Assembly: GCA_007693585.1 (NCBI GenBank)
Contig: REDH01000040.1
Coordinates: 1 to 64,000, forward strand
DNA from: Deltaproteobacteria bacterium
GTDB taxonomy: Bacteria; Myxococcota_A; Bradymonadia; REDH01
Length of the DNA: 64,000 bases
Direction: 5' to 3'
Position numbers and translations under genes: made by a program
Notes under the pieces: model-generated
Told to the model about the DNA's origin: nothing
Database searches by the model: none
What the model saw: the letters and a program-made list of their open reading frames with translations, nothing else
Shown: positions 27,001 through 38,348 of the stretch, one piece after another
How the letters are laid out: each line of letters starts with the position of its first letter
Position numbering within the stretch: position 1 is the stretch's first letter

Positions 27001-27566
27001 TCCGCCTCGAGGTCGTCGACCTCAGCATCGCCACCGGCGGCACCTCCGTGGAGTTCTGGGGACCCATGGCCCGCGCCATCGTCGTCGGCCTCATCGTCGC
27101 CGCCTTCCTCACCCTCATCGTCGTCCCCGTCCTCTACGTCGTCCTCGAAGGCTCGAAGGACTGGCTTCTCGGCCTCTTCCAGCGCCTGCGCCAAGGCACC
27201 AACGACGACCCCCCACCCTCCGGGCCCTCGAACACGCCCCCGCCGAACCGCCCGCCGAATTCGGACCCGGAAAACGGGACCTCCGCACACGCGGCCGATC
27301 TCCCCGACAGGGCACAGGACTCCCCCACCGCCCCAGCCTCCGACACGCAGCGCATCGCCGGCGCACCGCTGACCTCCGAGGACAGCGAGGCGACTGCAAC
27401 CGGATCGAGCACCCTCCGGATCGCAGGAGACAGCATGACCGACTCGGACGAACGGCCACCCGGCACCGGAACCGCTCGAATCACCGGCGCACCGAGCGAG
27501 CCGCGCGGAAGCAGCACCGCGCGGCTCGGCGGAGGCACCATCCCCGAGCCCGACGGGAACGACTGA
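24066..27566 (+). CDS. RND efflux transporter permease with long repeat-bearing cytoplasmic tail
   Basis: The product has 1,166 residues; the core is about 1,040, as in AcrB-type pumps. Start ATG 24066 overlaps the adaptor stop. The family signature PRESFPDVEIP follows helix 1. Helix 4 reads LLVDNGIVVVENI (D398, N399), where AcrB has two aspartates, and helix 10 has VVNNSIVL (N927, N928), where AcrB has Asn-Lys. The proton relay is therefore of the VDN/VNN subgroup and not canonical. Substrate cannot be predicted; drugs or lipids are both possible. The C-terminus carries about 125 extra residues, Pro/Ser/Asp-rich, with four spaced copies of a T-x-R-(I/L)-x-G motif. Regulation is probably through the palindrome at 22764-22777. 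Confidence 0.93.
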   Translation: MTITNWAIRHSVAVFVLMVILVGAGALSYQSMPRESFPDVEIPFVVISTVYVGVSGQDIETLVTTPIENELQRVRDVRQMTSTSIDNASIIVLEFEPIVRMDVALQRVRDRVDQARAELPAAAEDPEVAEISFSDFPVLLINMSGDVGIARLQRLAEDLQERIERIPGVLDAMITGGVERQILIELDRRALDAHEMSINEVLDAIQSENVNIPGGTLDIGDQRFVVRTPGEVEDWRELENIVVRSVEDRTILVSDVATVRDGFADRETLARLGGMESITLGVTRRAGDNILRITDDVKALSEAFSAEIGDAVTFTFLADQSDDVRSSVNELENNILTGLILVASLLLFFMGGFRNALFVAISIPMSMLTTFTVLALLGITLNMVTLFSLVLALGLLVDNGIVVVENIYRQANTGKPLEQAAMDGVAEVGWPVIASTATTIAAFFPMLFWPGIIGQFMFFLPATVITVLCASLFTALVILPVISARFMRVPPRTGDQTDEMQGLPDNFLYRAYSASLRLALRLRWLTVTGVMILFIAILVLYGRFNAGAVFFPDTTPETLIVNVALPDGANLQASDRVTRIVEDFLANAPDVVNFIAEIGAGTSGNEMGGGGNTPHESRITIDLLAAEEQTRNPRLLMQEIRDLLADVPDVTYEVIAEQGGPPTGDPINIEVTGDDYLELGRVAQHIRDLLADVDGVVDLTDDFASGRSEITLRVDRHRASLVGARTSDIASAVRAAMNGVEVSTFREAGEEYDIVVRFQPQWRMGVEDVRDLTITTRTGARVALAEMADISVEPGLGAVRRINAERVVTVSGDVADGYNNAERLAAVQRHLDEQLQLPPGVTIRYTGESEDQEETQQFLGLAMLSALALIALILITQFNSLIQPFIIMFTVVLSLMGVLVQLMVFQEPFVVVMTGMAVISLAGVVVNNSIVLTEFINNYRARGHDMMDAAWRAGMVRLRPVLLSAFTTSSSLIPTVLGIRLEVVDLSIATGGTSVEFWGPMARAIVVGLIVAAFLTLIVVPVLYVVLEGSKDWLLGLFQRLRQGTNDDPPPSGPSNTPPPNRPPNSDPENGTSAHAADLPDRAQDSPTAPASDTQRIAGAPLTSEDSEATATGSSTLRIAGDSMTDSDERPPGTGTARITGAPSEPRGSSTARLGGGTIPEPDGND

Positions 27567-27577
27567 CCCGGCAGGGA

Positions 27578-27658
27578 AGCGCGCGCTACGACACGAGGAC
27601 CACCAGCCCGCCACCCGGCACCGTCCGCGGGACGCAGCAGCGCGCGCTACGATGCGAG
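27578..27658. repeat. 20-base direct repeat between convergent genes
   Basis: AGCGCGCGCTACGAcaCGAG at 27578-27597 recurs as AGCGCGCGCTACGAtgCGAG at 27639-27658 (18 of 20 identical). It lies in the short gap between the RND pump and yjbQ. GCGCGC within it is self-complementary. Function is unknown. Confidence 0.6.
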
Positions 27659-27723
27659 TCTCATCAGGCCCCCCGGCTCACCCGCCTGCGAGAGACCACG
27701 GCTGGCACCCTGCGGGCGCCTCG

Positions 27724-28137
27724 TCAGGAAACGGGTTGCAGCACAACCACGACACGGCGGCGGTGATGCGCTCGACGGTGTTCCCACAGGTACACCCCCT
27801 GCCACGTGCCCAGAGCCAGCCGACCCCCGATCACCGGAATGCCGAGGGAGGTCTGCGTAAGCGCCGCCTTCACATGAGCGGGCATGTCGTCCGGACCCTC
27901 CTCGGTGTGCGTGTAGAGCGCGTCCCCTTCCGGAACGAGCCGCTCGAGGAAGGCCTGCAGGTCGCGCTGCACCGCGGGGTCCGCATTCTCCTGGATGACC
28001 AGGCTCGCCGAGGTGTGCTGCACGAACACCGTGCACAGGCCCTGCTGCACCTCCGCTCGCTCGAGCACCTCGCTGAGGGCTCCCGTGATGTCCACAAGGC
28101 CCTTGCCCCGCGTCTCGATGGTCAGCGTCTCGATCAC
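27724..28137 (-). CDS. yjbQ: YjbQ family protein (UPF0047)
   Basis: The product has 137 residues, the usual family length. GTG 28137 has AGGAGG 5 bases upstream and overlaps the stop of the preceding gene (GTGA). Family motifs are clear: TRGKGLVDITG at the start, VQHTSASLVIQENADP in the middle (His ligand), and LGTWQGVYLWEHR near the end. YjbQ proteins form trimers with a metal-binding His cluster, and a weak thiamine phosphate synthase activity has been reported. The physiological role is uncertain. It is last in a tight gyrB-orf-yjbQ run. Confidence 0.93.
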   Translation of the reverse strand: MIETLTIETRGKGLVDITGALSEVLERAEVQQGLCTVFVQHTSASLVIQENADPAVQRDLQAFLERLVPEGDALYTHTEEGPDDMPAHVKAALTQTSLGIPVIGGRLALGTWQGVYLWEHRRAHHRRRVVVVLQPVS

Positions 28138-28790
28138 GATGGCCTCCTGGTCCGTCGACCGTCCTGTTGTTCCTCGGCCGGGGCCACGAGCCGTGGCACC
28201 TCTCCATGAGCCGCCTCCACCGCGGCGCGCGCACCGGTCGACTCGGCGCGCCGCCGCACCGACGCCGAAGACTCCTCGAGGAGAAGCGCGAGGAACGCGT
28301 CGTCAAGCAGCAGCGCCGTCTCGGCCGAGAGCCGTCCTTCGTCCTCCAGGAGCTCGCGCACCTCGGCCTCGAGCCGCGCGGAGGCACGGCGCACCGGGCG
28401 CGGGCGCGCGGAATCCGCCCCAATCTCCTGCAGCCTGGACAGGACATCCTGCTCCAGCGACCAGCCGGTCGGCGGGGCGTCACAGGAGACCGCGGGGGGA
28501 TTCGCGGGAACCCCAGGGAACACCGGCGCCTTCGTCGTTCCCCCGAACGCGCCACGGTCCTCCCGCACCACGGCCCCCACGTGCGCCGCGCACTCGCGCA
28601 GCGACGAGGGCGGCTCGCGCCGACGGCCAAAGGCACGGTCGATGCCGCGAAAGACGGCATCGACGGGAACCCCGTCCCGCTCCCAGGCGCCGACCTGATG
28701 CATGTCCATCGAGGACAGCGCCGTCCCCCGCCCCCGCCGCTCGAGGAAGTACTCGGCGACGGTCCGAACGTAGTCGGGCTGGCCGGCCAT
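28134..28790 (-). CDS. Conserved-looking hypothetical protein between gyrB and yjbQ
   Basis: The product has 218 residues from ATG 28790, two bases after the gyrB stop; a TTG at 28796 is an alternative. There is no signal peptide or membrane helix. The N-terminal 55 residues (YVRTVAEYFLERRG... MDMHQVGAWERDGVPVDAVFRGIDRAF) look like a small helical domain. A Pro-rich linker follows, then a long charged helix region (about 125-200) with coiled-coil character. I do not recognise the family. The N-terminus loosely resembles helical DNA- or protein-binding domains in DnaD-like proteins, but this is weak. Coupling to gyrB on one side and yjbQ on the other shows it is really expressed. Confidence 0.75.
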   Translation of the reverse strand: MAGQPDYVRTVAEYFLERRGRGTALSSMDMHQVGAWERDGVPVDAVFRGIDRAFGRRREPPSSLRECAAHVGAVVREDRGAFGGTTKAPVFPGVPANPPAVSCDAPPTGWSLEQDVLSRLQEIGADSARPRPVRRASARLEAEVRELLEDEGRLSAETALLLDDAFLALLLEESSASVRRRAESTGARAAVEAAHGEVPRLVAPAEEQQDGRRTRRPS

Positions 28791-28792
28791 GG

Positions 28793-32739
<3,947 letters not shown>

Positions 32740-32787
32740 CACACCCCCACACGCCACCGAATGCAACCACCCGCAGGCAGCCTCCGG

Positions 32788-33789
32788 TTACGCGTTCTCC
32801 TCATCCTTGCCACCACTCGCCCAGATGCGAAGCCGGCGCATCCGCCCACTCCCCTCGCTCTCCGATCGGAGCGCCGAGATGGCACCCAGCGCCTGATGGA
32901 TCGCGCGGCGGTCGATGCTGTTGATGCCCGAAATCCGGAGCGCCTTGCCCGTTCGCTGAACGAACTGCGAAATGCGGTCCGCCGCGTGCTCCAGCATCGA
33001 ACCGCGATTCTGCCGGAAGCCGGCGACGTCGATCACGACCGTGGCGCCGCGCTCCTCCGAAATCTCCCGCGTCAGAAGGTACTGCAGGCTCTCCAGAAGC
33101 TGCGCGTTCGCAGCGGCGTCCTGCCGTCCGATCAGCGCCTCGGCCTCCTTGCCCAGAATGTCGAACTCGAAACGGCCATCGACGAACCGCGCCTGGATGT
33201 TGGGACGTCGCACACCCAGCTTCTCCAGCGCGTCATTCAGCCAGGTTCGTCCACGCGCCAGCGCTTCCTGCGTGGCCGCGTCCGCTCCGGGGGCGACAGC
33301 CTTCTTCGGTGCAGCGGCCTTCGGCGCGGCGGCCGATGCAGCGGCCTTCTTCGGCGCAGCGGCCTTCTTCGGTGCTGCGGCCGCCTTCGGTGCTGCGGCC
33401 GCCTTCGGTGCTGCGGCCTTCTTCGGCGCAGCGGCAGCCTTCGGCGCAGCGGCCTTCTTCGGTGCTGCGGCCGCCTTCGGTGCTGCGGCCTTCTTCGGCG
33501 CGGCGGCCTTCTTCGGCGCAGCGGCCTTCTTCGGCGCAGCGGCCTTCTTCGGCGCGGCGGCCTTCTTCGGCGCAGCGGTGCCCATGCCGGTGATGTGTGC
33601 CACCACGAGACCCGTGTCCTCTGCGGAGAGCTTGGTCATGTGGTTCCGAACCTCGATGTCGAGCTTCCAGTCATCGCGAATGGCGCGGATGAGCTCAGCG
33701 GAGGCGAGGTCGTGTGCCCGTGCGATCTCATAGATCTTCATGGGTTCGGTGGGCGCGTCGTCCTTTCGGGTGGGCTTTCGGGTGGCCAC
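32788..33789 (-). CDS. khpB: KhpB/Jag-type RNA-binding protein with IF2-N-like N-terminus and Ala/Lys/Pro linker
   Basis: The product has 333 residues; GTG 33789 has GGAG 7 bases upstream. The position after yidC and the C-terminal KH (residues about 185-255) and R3H (about 265-320; SIDRRAIHQALG) domains identify it as KhpB/Jag, a single-strand RNA-binding protein linked to small RNA and cell envelope control. The N-terminus is not Jag-N. MKIYEIARAHDLASAELIRAI (17-37), then EVRNHMTKL, is the pattern of the IF2-N domain of translation initiation factor 2. Residues about 72-166 are a histone H1-like linker of AAAPKK and AAAPKA units. KH GxxG-type loop residues are altered (LIGRQDAAANAQ). See findings. 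Confidence 0.9.
   Translation of the reverse strand: MATRKPTRKDDAPTEPMKIYEIARAHDLASAELIRAIRDDWKLDIEVRNHMTKLSAEDTGLVVAHITGMGTAAPKKAAAPKKAAAPKKAAAPKKAAAPKKAAAPKAAAAPKKAAAPKAAAAPKKAAAPKAAAAPKAAAAPKKAAAPKKAAASAAAPKAAAPKKAVAPGADAATQEALARGRTWLNDALEKLGVRRPNIQARFVDGRFEFDILGKEAEALIGRQDAAANAQLLESLQYLLTREISEERGATVVIDVAGFRQNRGSMLEHAADRISQFVQRTGKALRISGINSIDRRAIHQALGAISALRSESEGSGRMRRLRIWASGGKDEENA
33291..33578 (-). repeat. Low-complexity tandem repeat coding for AAAPK(K/A) units
   Basis: About 95 codons of khpB consist of GCC/GCA/GCG Ala, CCG Pro and AAG Lys in 15- and 18-base units. The DNA units (CTTCTTCGGCGCAGCGGC and variants) are near-identical, so in-frame length changes between strains are likely. 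Confidence 0.9.
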
Positions 33790-33831
33790 GGGTGTTCTCC
33801 GGATGGTGGGATGGGAAACGCGTGTCGGGTG

Positions 33832-35523
33832 CTACTTGGCGGACGCCGGTTGCGCTTTGGCGAGTGTCTTGCGGAGATAGAGCTGATGCGCAATGGAAAG
33901 CAGCATGTTGACGAAGATGTAGAGGACGAGTCCACTGGGCAGCCAGAGCATGAACACGGTGAACATGACGGGCATGATCTTCTGCATCAGCCGCATCTGG
34001 GGGTTGTCGACGGTGGTCGGCATGAGCTGCTGCTGCACGTACATGACGCCGCCCATGAGGAGGGGCAGGAGGTAGTACGGGTCCCGTTGAGACAGGTCGG
34101 TGATCCACAGGATGAAGGGTGCATTGTAGAGTTCGGCCGATCCCCAGATCGTCTGGTAGAGCGCGATGTAGATCGGCATCTGCAGGAGCATGGGAAGACA
34201 GCCACCGAGCGGGTTCACGCCGCTCTCGCGGAAGAGCTTCATCTGCGCTTCGGCCATCTTGGTGGGGTCGTTCTCGTACTTCTTCTTCAGTTCCTGGAGC
34301 TTCGGACCGATCTCCCGCATCTTCTCCATGCTCTTGAAGGACTTGTGCGTCAGCGGGGTGAGCAGGAGCTTGATGAAGAAGGTCAGCAGGATGATCGCGA
34401 GGCCCCAGTTGACCACGAAGCCCTGGAAGAACAGGAGAAGCCATCGGATGGGGAGGGCCAGGAAGCTCATCCACCCCAGGTCGATCGTCTGTTCGAGTCG
34501 GCTCTCGAAGGGGCGAAGGAAGCTGGCGTCCTTCGGGCCAACGTAGGCGGTGAAGTCCAGCGTGACGCCCGCCTCGCCGGGCGGGACGACGAATGGTTCG
34601 AAGATCAGTTCCCCGGCGACGACGCTCGGCGCGGCCGGCTGGAAGCGGCAGCCCTCGATGCGCACGCCATCGGGCAGGGCATGGGGAATGAGGGCGCTGA
34701 GGAAGTATCGCTCGTTCACGCCCACGAAATCGACCGGGCCGCTGTATTCGCGGGTCTCCTCGACCTTGATGCCGTGCCGGCGTTCCATTCGTCCGTTCAC
34801 CCGACACACGGCCTCGACGATGCTCGCTCCCGGGTTGAGCATGCCCCCGCTGCGGCCGTCGAATTCGCCGTACAGCCTGCTGCGGAGTCCGTCGATGGTG
34901 AGGGGAGCGTCACCCGCGTGGCGGATGGTCAGGGAGGAGCGGATGCCGAAGGCGAGGTCGTGCAGGTGGAATGCGCGTTCCACCTCGAGGCCTCCCGGAC
35001 CGGACCATCGATAGACGAGGTGTTCCCACCCGTCCACGCCACGGCGGCTCGCCTCCTCGTCGAACGCGTAGACCGCCTCGGGGCCGGGACCGGTTCCGGC
35101 GGGGAAGTCGAAGGAAAGCGGAAGGTGGGGCATTTCGCCGGGCAGGACCGTGCCCGTTGCCTCGGGGAAGATCCCGCGCATGTCCTCCTTGGGGATGTAC
35201 TGCGCGGGTTCGAGGATCTCGACGCGGGCGAGCCGCGCGCCGACATTGCTGAATTCGAGGGCGAGGTTGGGCGTGCGCATCGCCTGCAGCGGCAGCGCCT
35301 CGACCTCGGCGGCCGGTTCTTCGGCGGTTCCGTCGTCCGCTGGCGCGACCGTGGTCGGTGCGGTCGGGGGAGGTGCGCCCTCTTCCGCTTCGGCCGTCTC
35401 GGCGGCGCCTTCGGGCGCTTGCTCGAGGGGAGGAGGCACCATGAAGGCCTGCCAGACGAGGAGCAGCCCGCCGGAGAGGACAACGGCGAGCAGGAGCCGC
35501 TTGTTCTGTTCGGTGGTGTTCAT
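33832..35523 (-). CDS. yidC: Membrane protein insertase YidC
   Basis: The product has 563 residues, the Gram-negative form. The ATG at 35523 follows GGAGGG. YidC inserts and folds inner membrane proteins, alone or with SecYEG. The N-terminal helix ([19 protein letters not shown]) is followed by a disordered acidic linker, the large periplasmic beta-domain (about residues 70-345) and five C-terminal helices with the conserved [20 protein letters not shown] and [17 protein letters not shown] segments. The start overlaps the yidD stop (ATGA). Confidence 0.97.
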   Translation of the reverse strand: MNTTEQNKRLLLAVVLSGGLLLVWQAFMVPPPLEQAPEGAAETAEAEEGAPPPTAPTTVAPADDGTAEEPAAEVEALPLQAMRTPNLALEFSNVGARLARVEILEPAQYIPKEDMRGIFPEATGTVLPGEMPHLPLSFDFPAGTGPGPEAVYAFDEEASRRGVDGWEHLVYRWSGPGGLEVERAFHLHDLAFGIRSSLTIRHAGDAPLTIDGLRSRLYGEFDGRSGGMLNPGASIVEAVCRVNGRMERRHGIKVEETREYSGPVDFVGVNERYFLSALIPHALPDGVRIEGCRFQPAAPSVVAGELIFEPFVVPPGEAGVTLDFTAYVGPKDASFLRPFESRLEQTIDLGWMSFLALPIRWLLLFFQGFVVNWGLAIILLTFFIKLLLTPLTHKSFKSMEKMREIGPKLQELKKKYENDPTKMAEAQMKLFRESGVNPLGGCLPMLLQMPIYIALYQTIWGSAELYNAPFILWITDLSQRDPYYLLPLLMGGVMYVQQQLMPTTVDNPQMRLMQKIMPVMFTVFMLWLPSGLVLYIFVNMLLSIAHQLYLRKTLAKAQPASAK

Positions 35524-35780
35524 GGAGTCCCGCCCTCCTCGGCGGGGAACGTGCGGGGCGTTGCTGTGGGTTCGGGGACGGGGTCGTGCCCTCCTTCACA
35601 GAAGGGGTGGCAGCGGCCGATCCGGCGAACGGCGAGCCAGCCCCCGCGGAGGGTGCCGAAGCGCTCGATGGCCTCGACGGCATAGACGGAGCAGGTTGGC
35701 GTGAACCGGCATGCGGGGGGCAGCAGGGGAGAGATCCCCGCCTTGTAGAACCGGATGAGCCCAATGATGGCTCGTTTCAT
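35520..35780 (-). CDS. yidD: Membrane protein insertion efficiency factor YidD
   Basis: The product has 86 residues. ATG 35780 has GGGGAG 6 bases upstream and overlaps the rnpA stop. The family signature [32 protein letters not shown] and [17 protein letters not shown] is complete (YidD/UPF0161). An amphipathic N-terminal helix attaches it to the inner membrane, where it assists YidC. Four conserved cysteines are present. It is coupled by 4-base overlaps to rnpA and yidC. Confidence 0.95.
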   Translation of the reverse strand: MKRAIIGLIRFYKAGISPLLPPACRFTPTCSVYAVEAIERFGTLRGGWLAVRRIGRCHPFCEGGHDPVPEPTATPRTFPAEEGGTP

Positions 35781-36211
35781 GGCGTGCTCCCCTCTCCGGC
35801 CGTAGTGGCCTTCCTCGCCCACCGAAAGAGATCCCTCGACAGCTCTTCGAACGTGGCGGTGGCGGCGTCCGCACGAGCGATGACGACCATGTCCACCCCT
35901 TCGGGCCAGCGGTCCTTATTCTGCCGATAGATCTCGCGCAAGCGTCGCTTCACCCGGTTTCGGCGGGGAGCGTTGCCCACCTTGCGGGAGACGGTCACCC
36001 CGAATCGTCGTCGTCCGGTCGGGGAGGGACTCATCAGGATCACGATGCGCCGTGTGGAGAAGCGTTTTCCCTGCTGCTGGACGCGAAGGAAATCCGGTCT
36101 TCTGCGCAGTCGCTCCGCCTTCGTGTAGCGCTGGTCGCCGGTCACCGGCCGGAGCGCGGCGTCGGACCCTGGGTCCGGCTCGGCGGACGCCTCGTCCGGC
36201 GTGACGGGCAC
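35777..36211 (-). CDS. rnpA: Ribonuclease P protein component
   Basis: The product has 144 residues from GTG 36211; GTG 36145 would give a more usual length of 122. The protein binds the catalytic RNase P RNA and helps remove tRNA leaders. The core shows [29 protein letters not shown] and the RNR motif [17 protein letters not shown]. The N-terminal 25 residues are an acidic extension. It follows rpmH with 3 bases between the stop and this start, the classical pairing. Confidence 0.94.
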   Translation of the reverse strand: MPVTPDEASAEPDPGSDAALRPVTGDQRYTKAERLRRRPDFLRVQQQGKRFSTRRIVILMSPSPTGRRRFGVTVSRKVGNAPRRNRVKRRLREIYRQNKDRWPEGVDMVVIARADAATATFEELSRDLFRWARKATTAGEGSTP

Positions 36212-36214
36212 GGA

Positions 36215-36364
36215 CTACTTCTTCGGCGCCGACACGGCGATGCGCTTGCGGCCCTTGGCGCGACGGCGACGAATCACCTCGCGACCACCGGGGGTGGCCA
36301 TCCGTGAACGGAACCCGTGCTTGCGGGCGCGCTTGATGTTGCTCGGCTGGTAGGTGCGCTTCAT
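36215..36364 (-). CDS. rpmH: 50S ribosomal protein L34
   Basis: The product has 49 residues, too small for many gene callers. It begins [21 protein letters not shown] and contains the conserved [22 protein letters not shown], so the family is certain; L34 is a small basic 50S protein. It is first in the rpmH-rnpA-yidD-yidC-khpB-mnmE operon, about 110 bases after a good promoter. dnaA, its usual divergent neighbour, is absent. Confidence 0.98.
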   Translation of the reverse strand: MKRTYQPSNIKRARKHGFRSRMATPGGREVIRRRRAKGRKRIAVSAPKK

Positions 36365-36483
36365 GGCTCTCTCTCCCGGCTCCGGTTCGCTCGTGGCGGT
36401 CCGTGGTGGGCCCTTCGTTCCTGCGGCGTGATCGGCATGACGAGGCATGCGCGGGCGCCCGGACCGGGCGCACAGGGGCGGGG

Positions 36484-36513
36484 AGCATAAGCGCCCGCCC
36501 GTGGGGAAGTCAA
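36484..36513 (-). promoter_or_regulatory. Sigma-70 promoter of the rpmH operon
   Basis: On the minus strand TTGACT (36508-36513) and TATGCT (36484-36489) are 18 bases apart, the best promoter seen in the window. It predicts a leader of about 110 bases before the rpmH ATG. Confidence 0.75.
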
Positions 36514-36591
36514 GGAGATCATGGGATGGGGCGCGGACGCCCGCGGAGGTCCCCCGGGGGATGAGTCGGGGCCTGCGGGGACGCGGTCCGG

Positions 36592-37713
36592 CTACTCGTT
36601 GCAGTGGGCGTAGGCGCGGAAGAGCGTCGTCGTGCCGGACGATCCGACACTGATGTTCAGCGGAACCACCACCCGGTCGTTGCTGGAGGTGAAGCTGGCG
36701 GAATTCGTAACGGCGAAGCTGGTGGGCGACGTGGTGGACGCTCGAAGCCCGTTTACGGTTCCGGCCTGATTGCCGCAACCGGTCACCTCCACCGTAAAGC
36801 TGGCGGCCGAGCCCGTGACGGTAACGGAGACCTCGTCCGTGGGCTCGTCGAGTTCGACGCCCTCGACGGACAGGAAACGCACATTGACCTCGCGCGTGGA
36901 CGGGATGAACCGCGTGAGCGTGGAGGAGAAGCTGGGCGTTGCAGGCGTGACGGCGGGCATCTCGTCGATGAAGGTCGCCTCGATCCGGGCCGAGCCGGCG
37001 CCGATGCTCAGATCGGCCGTCGTCGCCCGGGGGGTGACCAGCAGCACCGCGCCGTTGCTCCCCCCGGTTGCGCTCCGTCGGCTGCCGGCGTTCGTGCAGG
37101 TCCCGCCGGTCGGCACCGCGAGCCCTCCCTGGCCGCCCAGCGCCTGGATGGACCCGCTCCCACTGATCTCCCGGTGGGACATGATCACGAGGACACCACC
37201 ACCCCCACCGCCCCCGGCCCCGAGCGTACAGCCGGAGGTGGGCGTCGACGACGTGTAGTAGCTCCCGTCGCCGCCCTGTGCGCCGCGGAGCGGCCTGCAA
37301 TTCAGGTTCGTCGATGCGACTCCGCAGTGCCCGAAGAAGACGGGCCTGTAGGCGGTGGTGCCGGACCAGGTCTGGGGCGAACCTCCGTCGGAGCCGCCCG
37401 GACCGCCAGCCCCGCCGGCTCCGGCGACACCCTCTGCACCGCTCACGCTGAGCGTCCCGTCGATGATCACCTCTTCGGTGGCCACCAGGATGACCCCGGT
37501 GTTGCGCTCGTTGTGACCGAAGGTCAGTGTGGCACCGGCGGCGATCTCCACCCGGGTGGCCTGGAGAACGCCGTCAGGCGGAAGGGGAATCTCCGTGTCC
37601 TCGGTCACCACGATGGGGCCGAACTCCCCGGTGCCCCCGAGGTCGAAGGTCTGCGCGGAGGCCGGCAGGGAGCACAGCACGGCGATCAGGAAGAGCAGGG
37701 TATGCGAACGCAT
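36592..37713 (-). CDS. Secreted glycine-rich protein of unknown function
   Basis: The product has 373 residues. The ATG at 37713 has GGAG 7 bases upstream. A clean signal peptide ends at ASA-Q (about residue 21). The first 180 residues have a beta-helix-like rhythm ('[12 protein letters not shown]', '[12 protein letters not shown]') broken by glycine-rich loops ([24 protein letters not shown]), much like the tail of the 1,225-residue lipoprotein at 14054-17731. The C-terminal half is Thr/Ser-rich and beta-predicted, with two or three cysteines. There is no lipobox. It probably acts outside the cell, but no function is known. The gene follows the interrupted Ig-like lipoprotein gene by 14 bases, so they may share a transcript. 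Confidence 0.82.
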   Translation of the reverse strand: MRSHTLLFLIAVLCSLPASAQTFDLGGTGEFGPIVVTEDTEIPLPPDGVLQATRVEIAAGATLTFGHNERNTGVILVATEEVIIDGTLSVSGAEGVAGAGGAGGPGGSDGGSPQTWSGTTAYRPVFFGHCGVASTNLNCRPLRGAQGGDGSYYTSSTPTSGCTLGAGGGGGGGVLVIMSHREISGSGSIQALGGQGGLAVPTGGTCTNAGSRRSATGGSNGAVLLVTPRATTADLSIGAGSARIEATFIDEMPAVTPATPSFSSTLTRFIPSTREVNVRFLSVEGVELDEPTDEVSVTVTGSAASFTVEVTGCGNQAGTVNGLRASTTSPTSFAVTNSASFTSSNDRVVVPLNISVGSSGTTTLFRAYAHCNE

Positions 37714-37727
37714 GGTTCTTCTCCGGT

Positions 37728-38348
37728 TCAGTTGCTGCGGGTCACGCGGATGCGATTGAGGATGGGTTCCGGACCCCACACGGCGATGGTGTACGGGGCG
37801 GCCTGGCGGTGAACGAGGATGCCATTGTCATGGCTGTTGCCGAACGTGGCGATGGTGTACGGGGCAGCCTGATGATGGACGAGGATGTTCTGGGGCGGGC
37901 TGTTGCCGCTCGACGTCACCGTGTACCCGCTGGTTCCGCCGAGGCGAACGGTGGCCTCCTGCCCGGTCAGGGACGCCGTGATGACCGTGGTCCCGTTCCC
38001 GGTGGCACAGAACCGTTCAGCCCCCGCAATGGTCTGGGTCATGCTCGTCCCGGAGGTGATCGTCCACAGGGTGAACGCGGTGACGTCACGGGTGGCGCCG
38101 GCGGAGTCGACCGCCTCGGCGACCAGCTCGACACAGGTGCCCTGGGTCAGGGTCACCTGTTCCTCGGGAAGGGCGCGCAGGGACAGAATGCTGAAGCCCA
38201 GGTTGACGAAGACGTCGATTTCCTCCGACAACATCCCGACCGAGGCGCTCACGACGGCGGTACCGGGGCGCAGGGCCTGCACCTGCCCGGCACTCACCGA
38301 GGCGACGAGGGGTGCGGTTGTGAGCCAGGTGGCCGAGGCCGTGACCTC
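37728..38348 (-). pseudogene. 3' part of the Ig-like lipoprotein gene, cut off by an in-frame TGA
   Basis: This stretch continues in the same frame as the 38349-40457 gene, directly after its TGA. It encodes the rest of the third Ig-like (Big_2-type) module, a fourth module with ATRDVT, and a 22-residue tandem repeat (NILVHHQAAPYTIA and GILVHRQAAPYTIA; DNA units at about 37782 and 37848, 66 bases apart). The only start codon, GTG 38297, lies inside a module with no ribosome binding site, so it is unlikely to be an independent gene. It is expressed only if the stop is read through or is a sequencing error. Confidence 0.7.

Noticed and set aside
22764-27614. Minus-strand open frame of 1,616 codons over the efflux genes
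   Set aside because: Asp/Glu/Gly low-complexity translation of the complement of RND coding sequence; no domains; shadow of well-supported genes.
33291-33578. CTTCTTCGGCGCAGCGGC repeats as a CRISPR array or mobile element
   Set aside because: They code for an Ala/Lys/Pro linker inside khpB and lack unique spacers.
36365-36591. Replication origin next to rpmH
   Set aside because: No DnaA-box-like TTATCCACA motifs or AT-rich unwinding stretch was seen, and dnaA is absent. The region fits a promoter and leader.
37728-38297. Independent gene from GTG 38297
   Set aside because: It starts in the middle of an Ig-like module, has no ribosome site or signal peptide, and shares the frame of the interrupted gene upstream. 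Treated as its 3' part.
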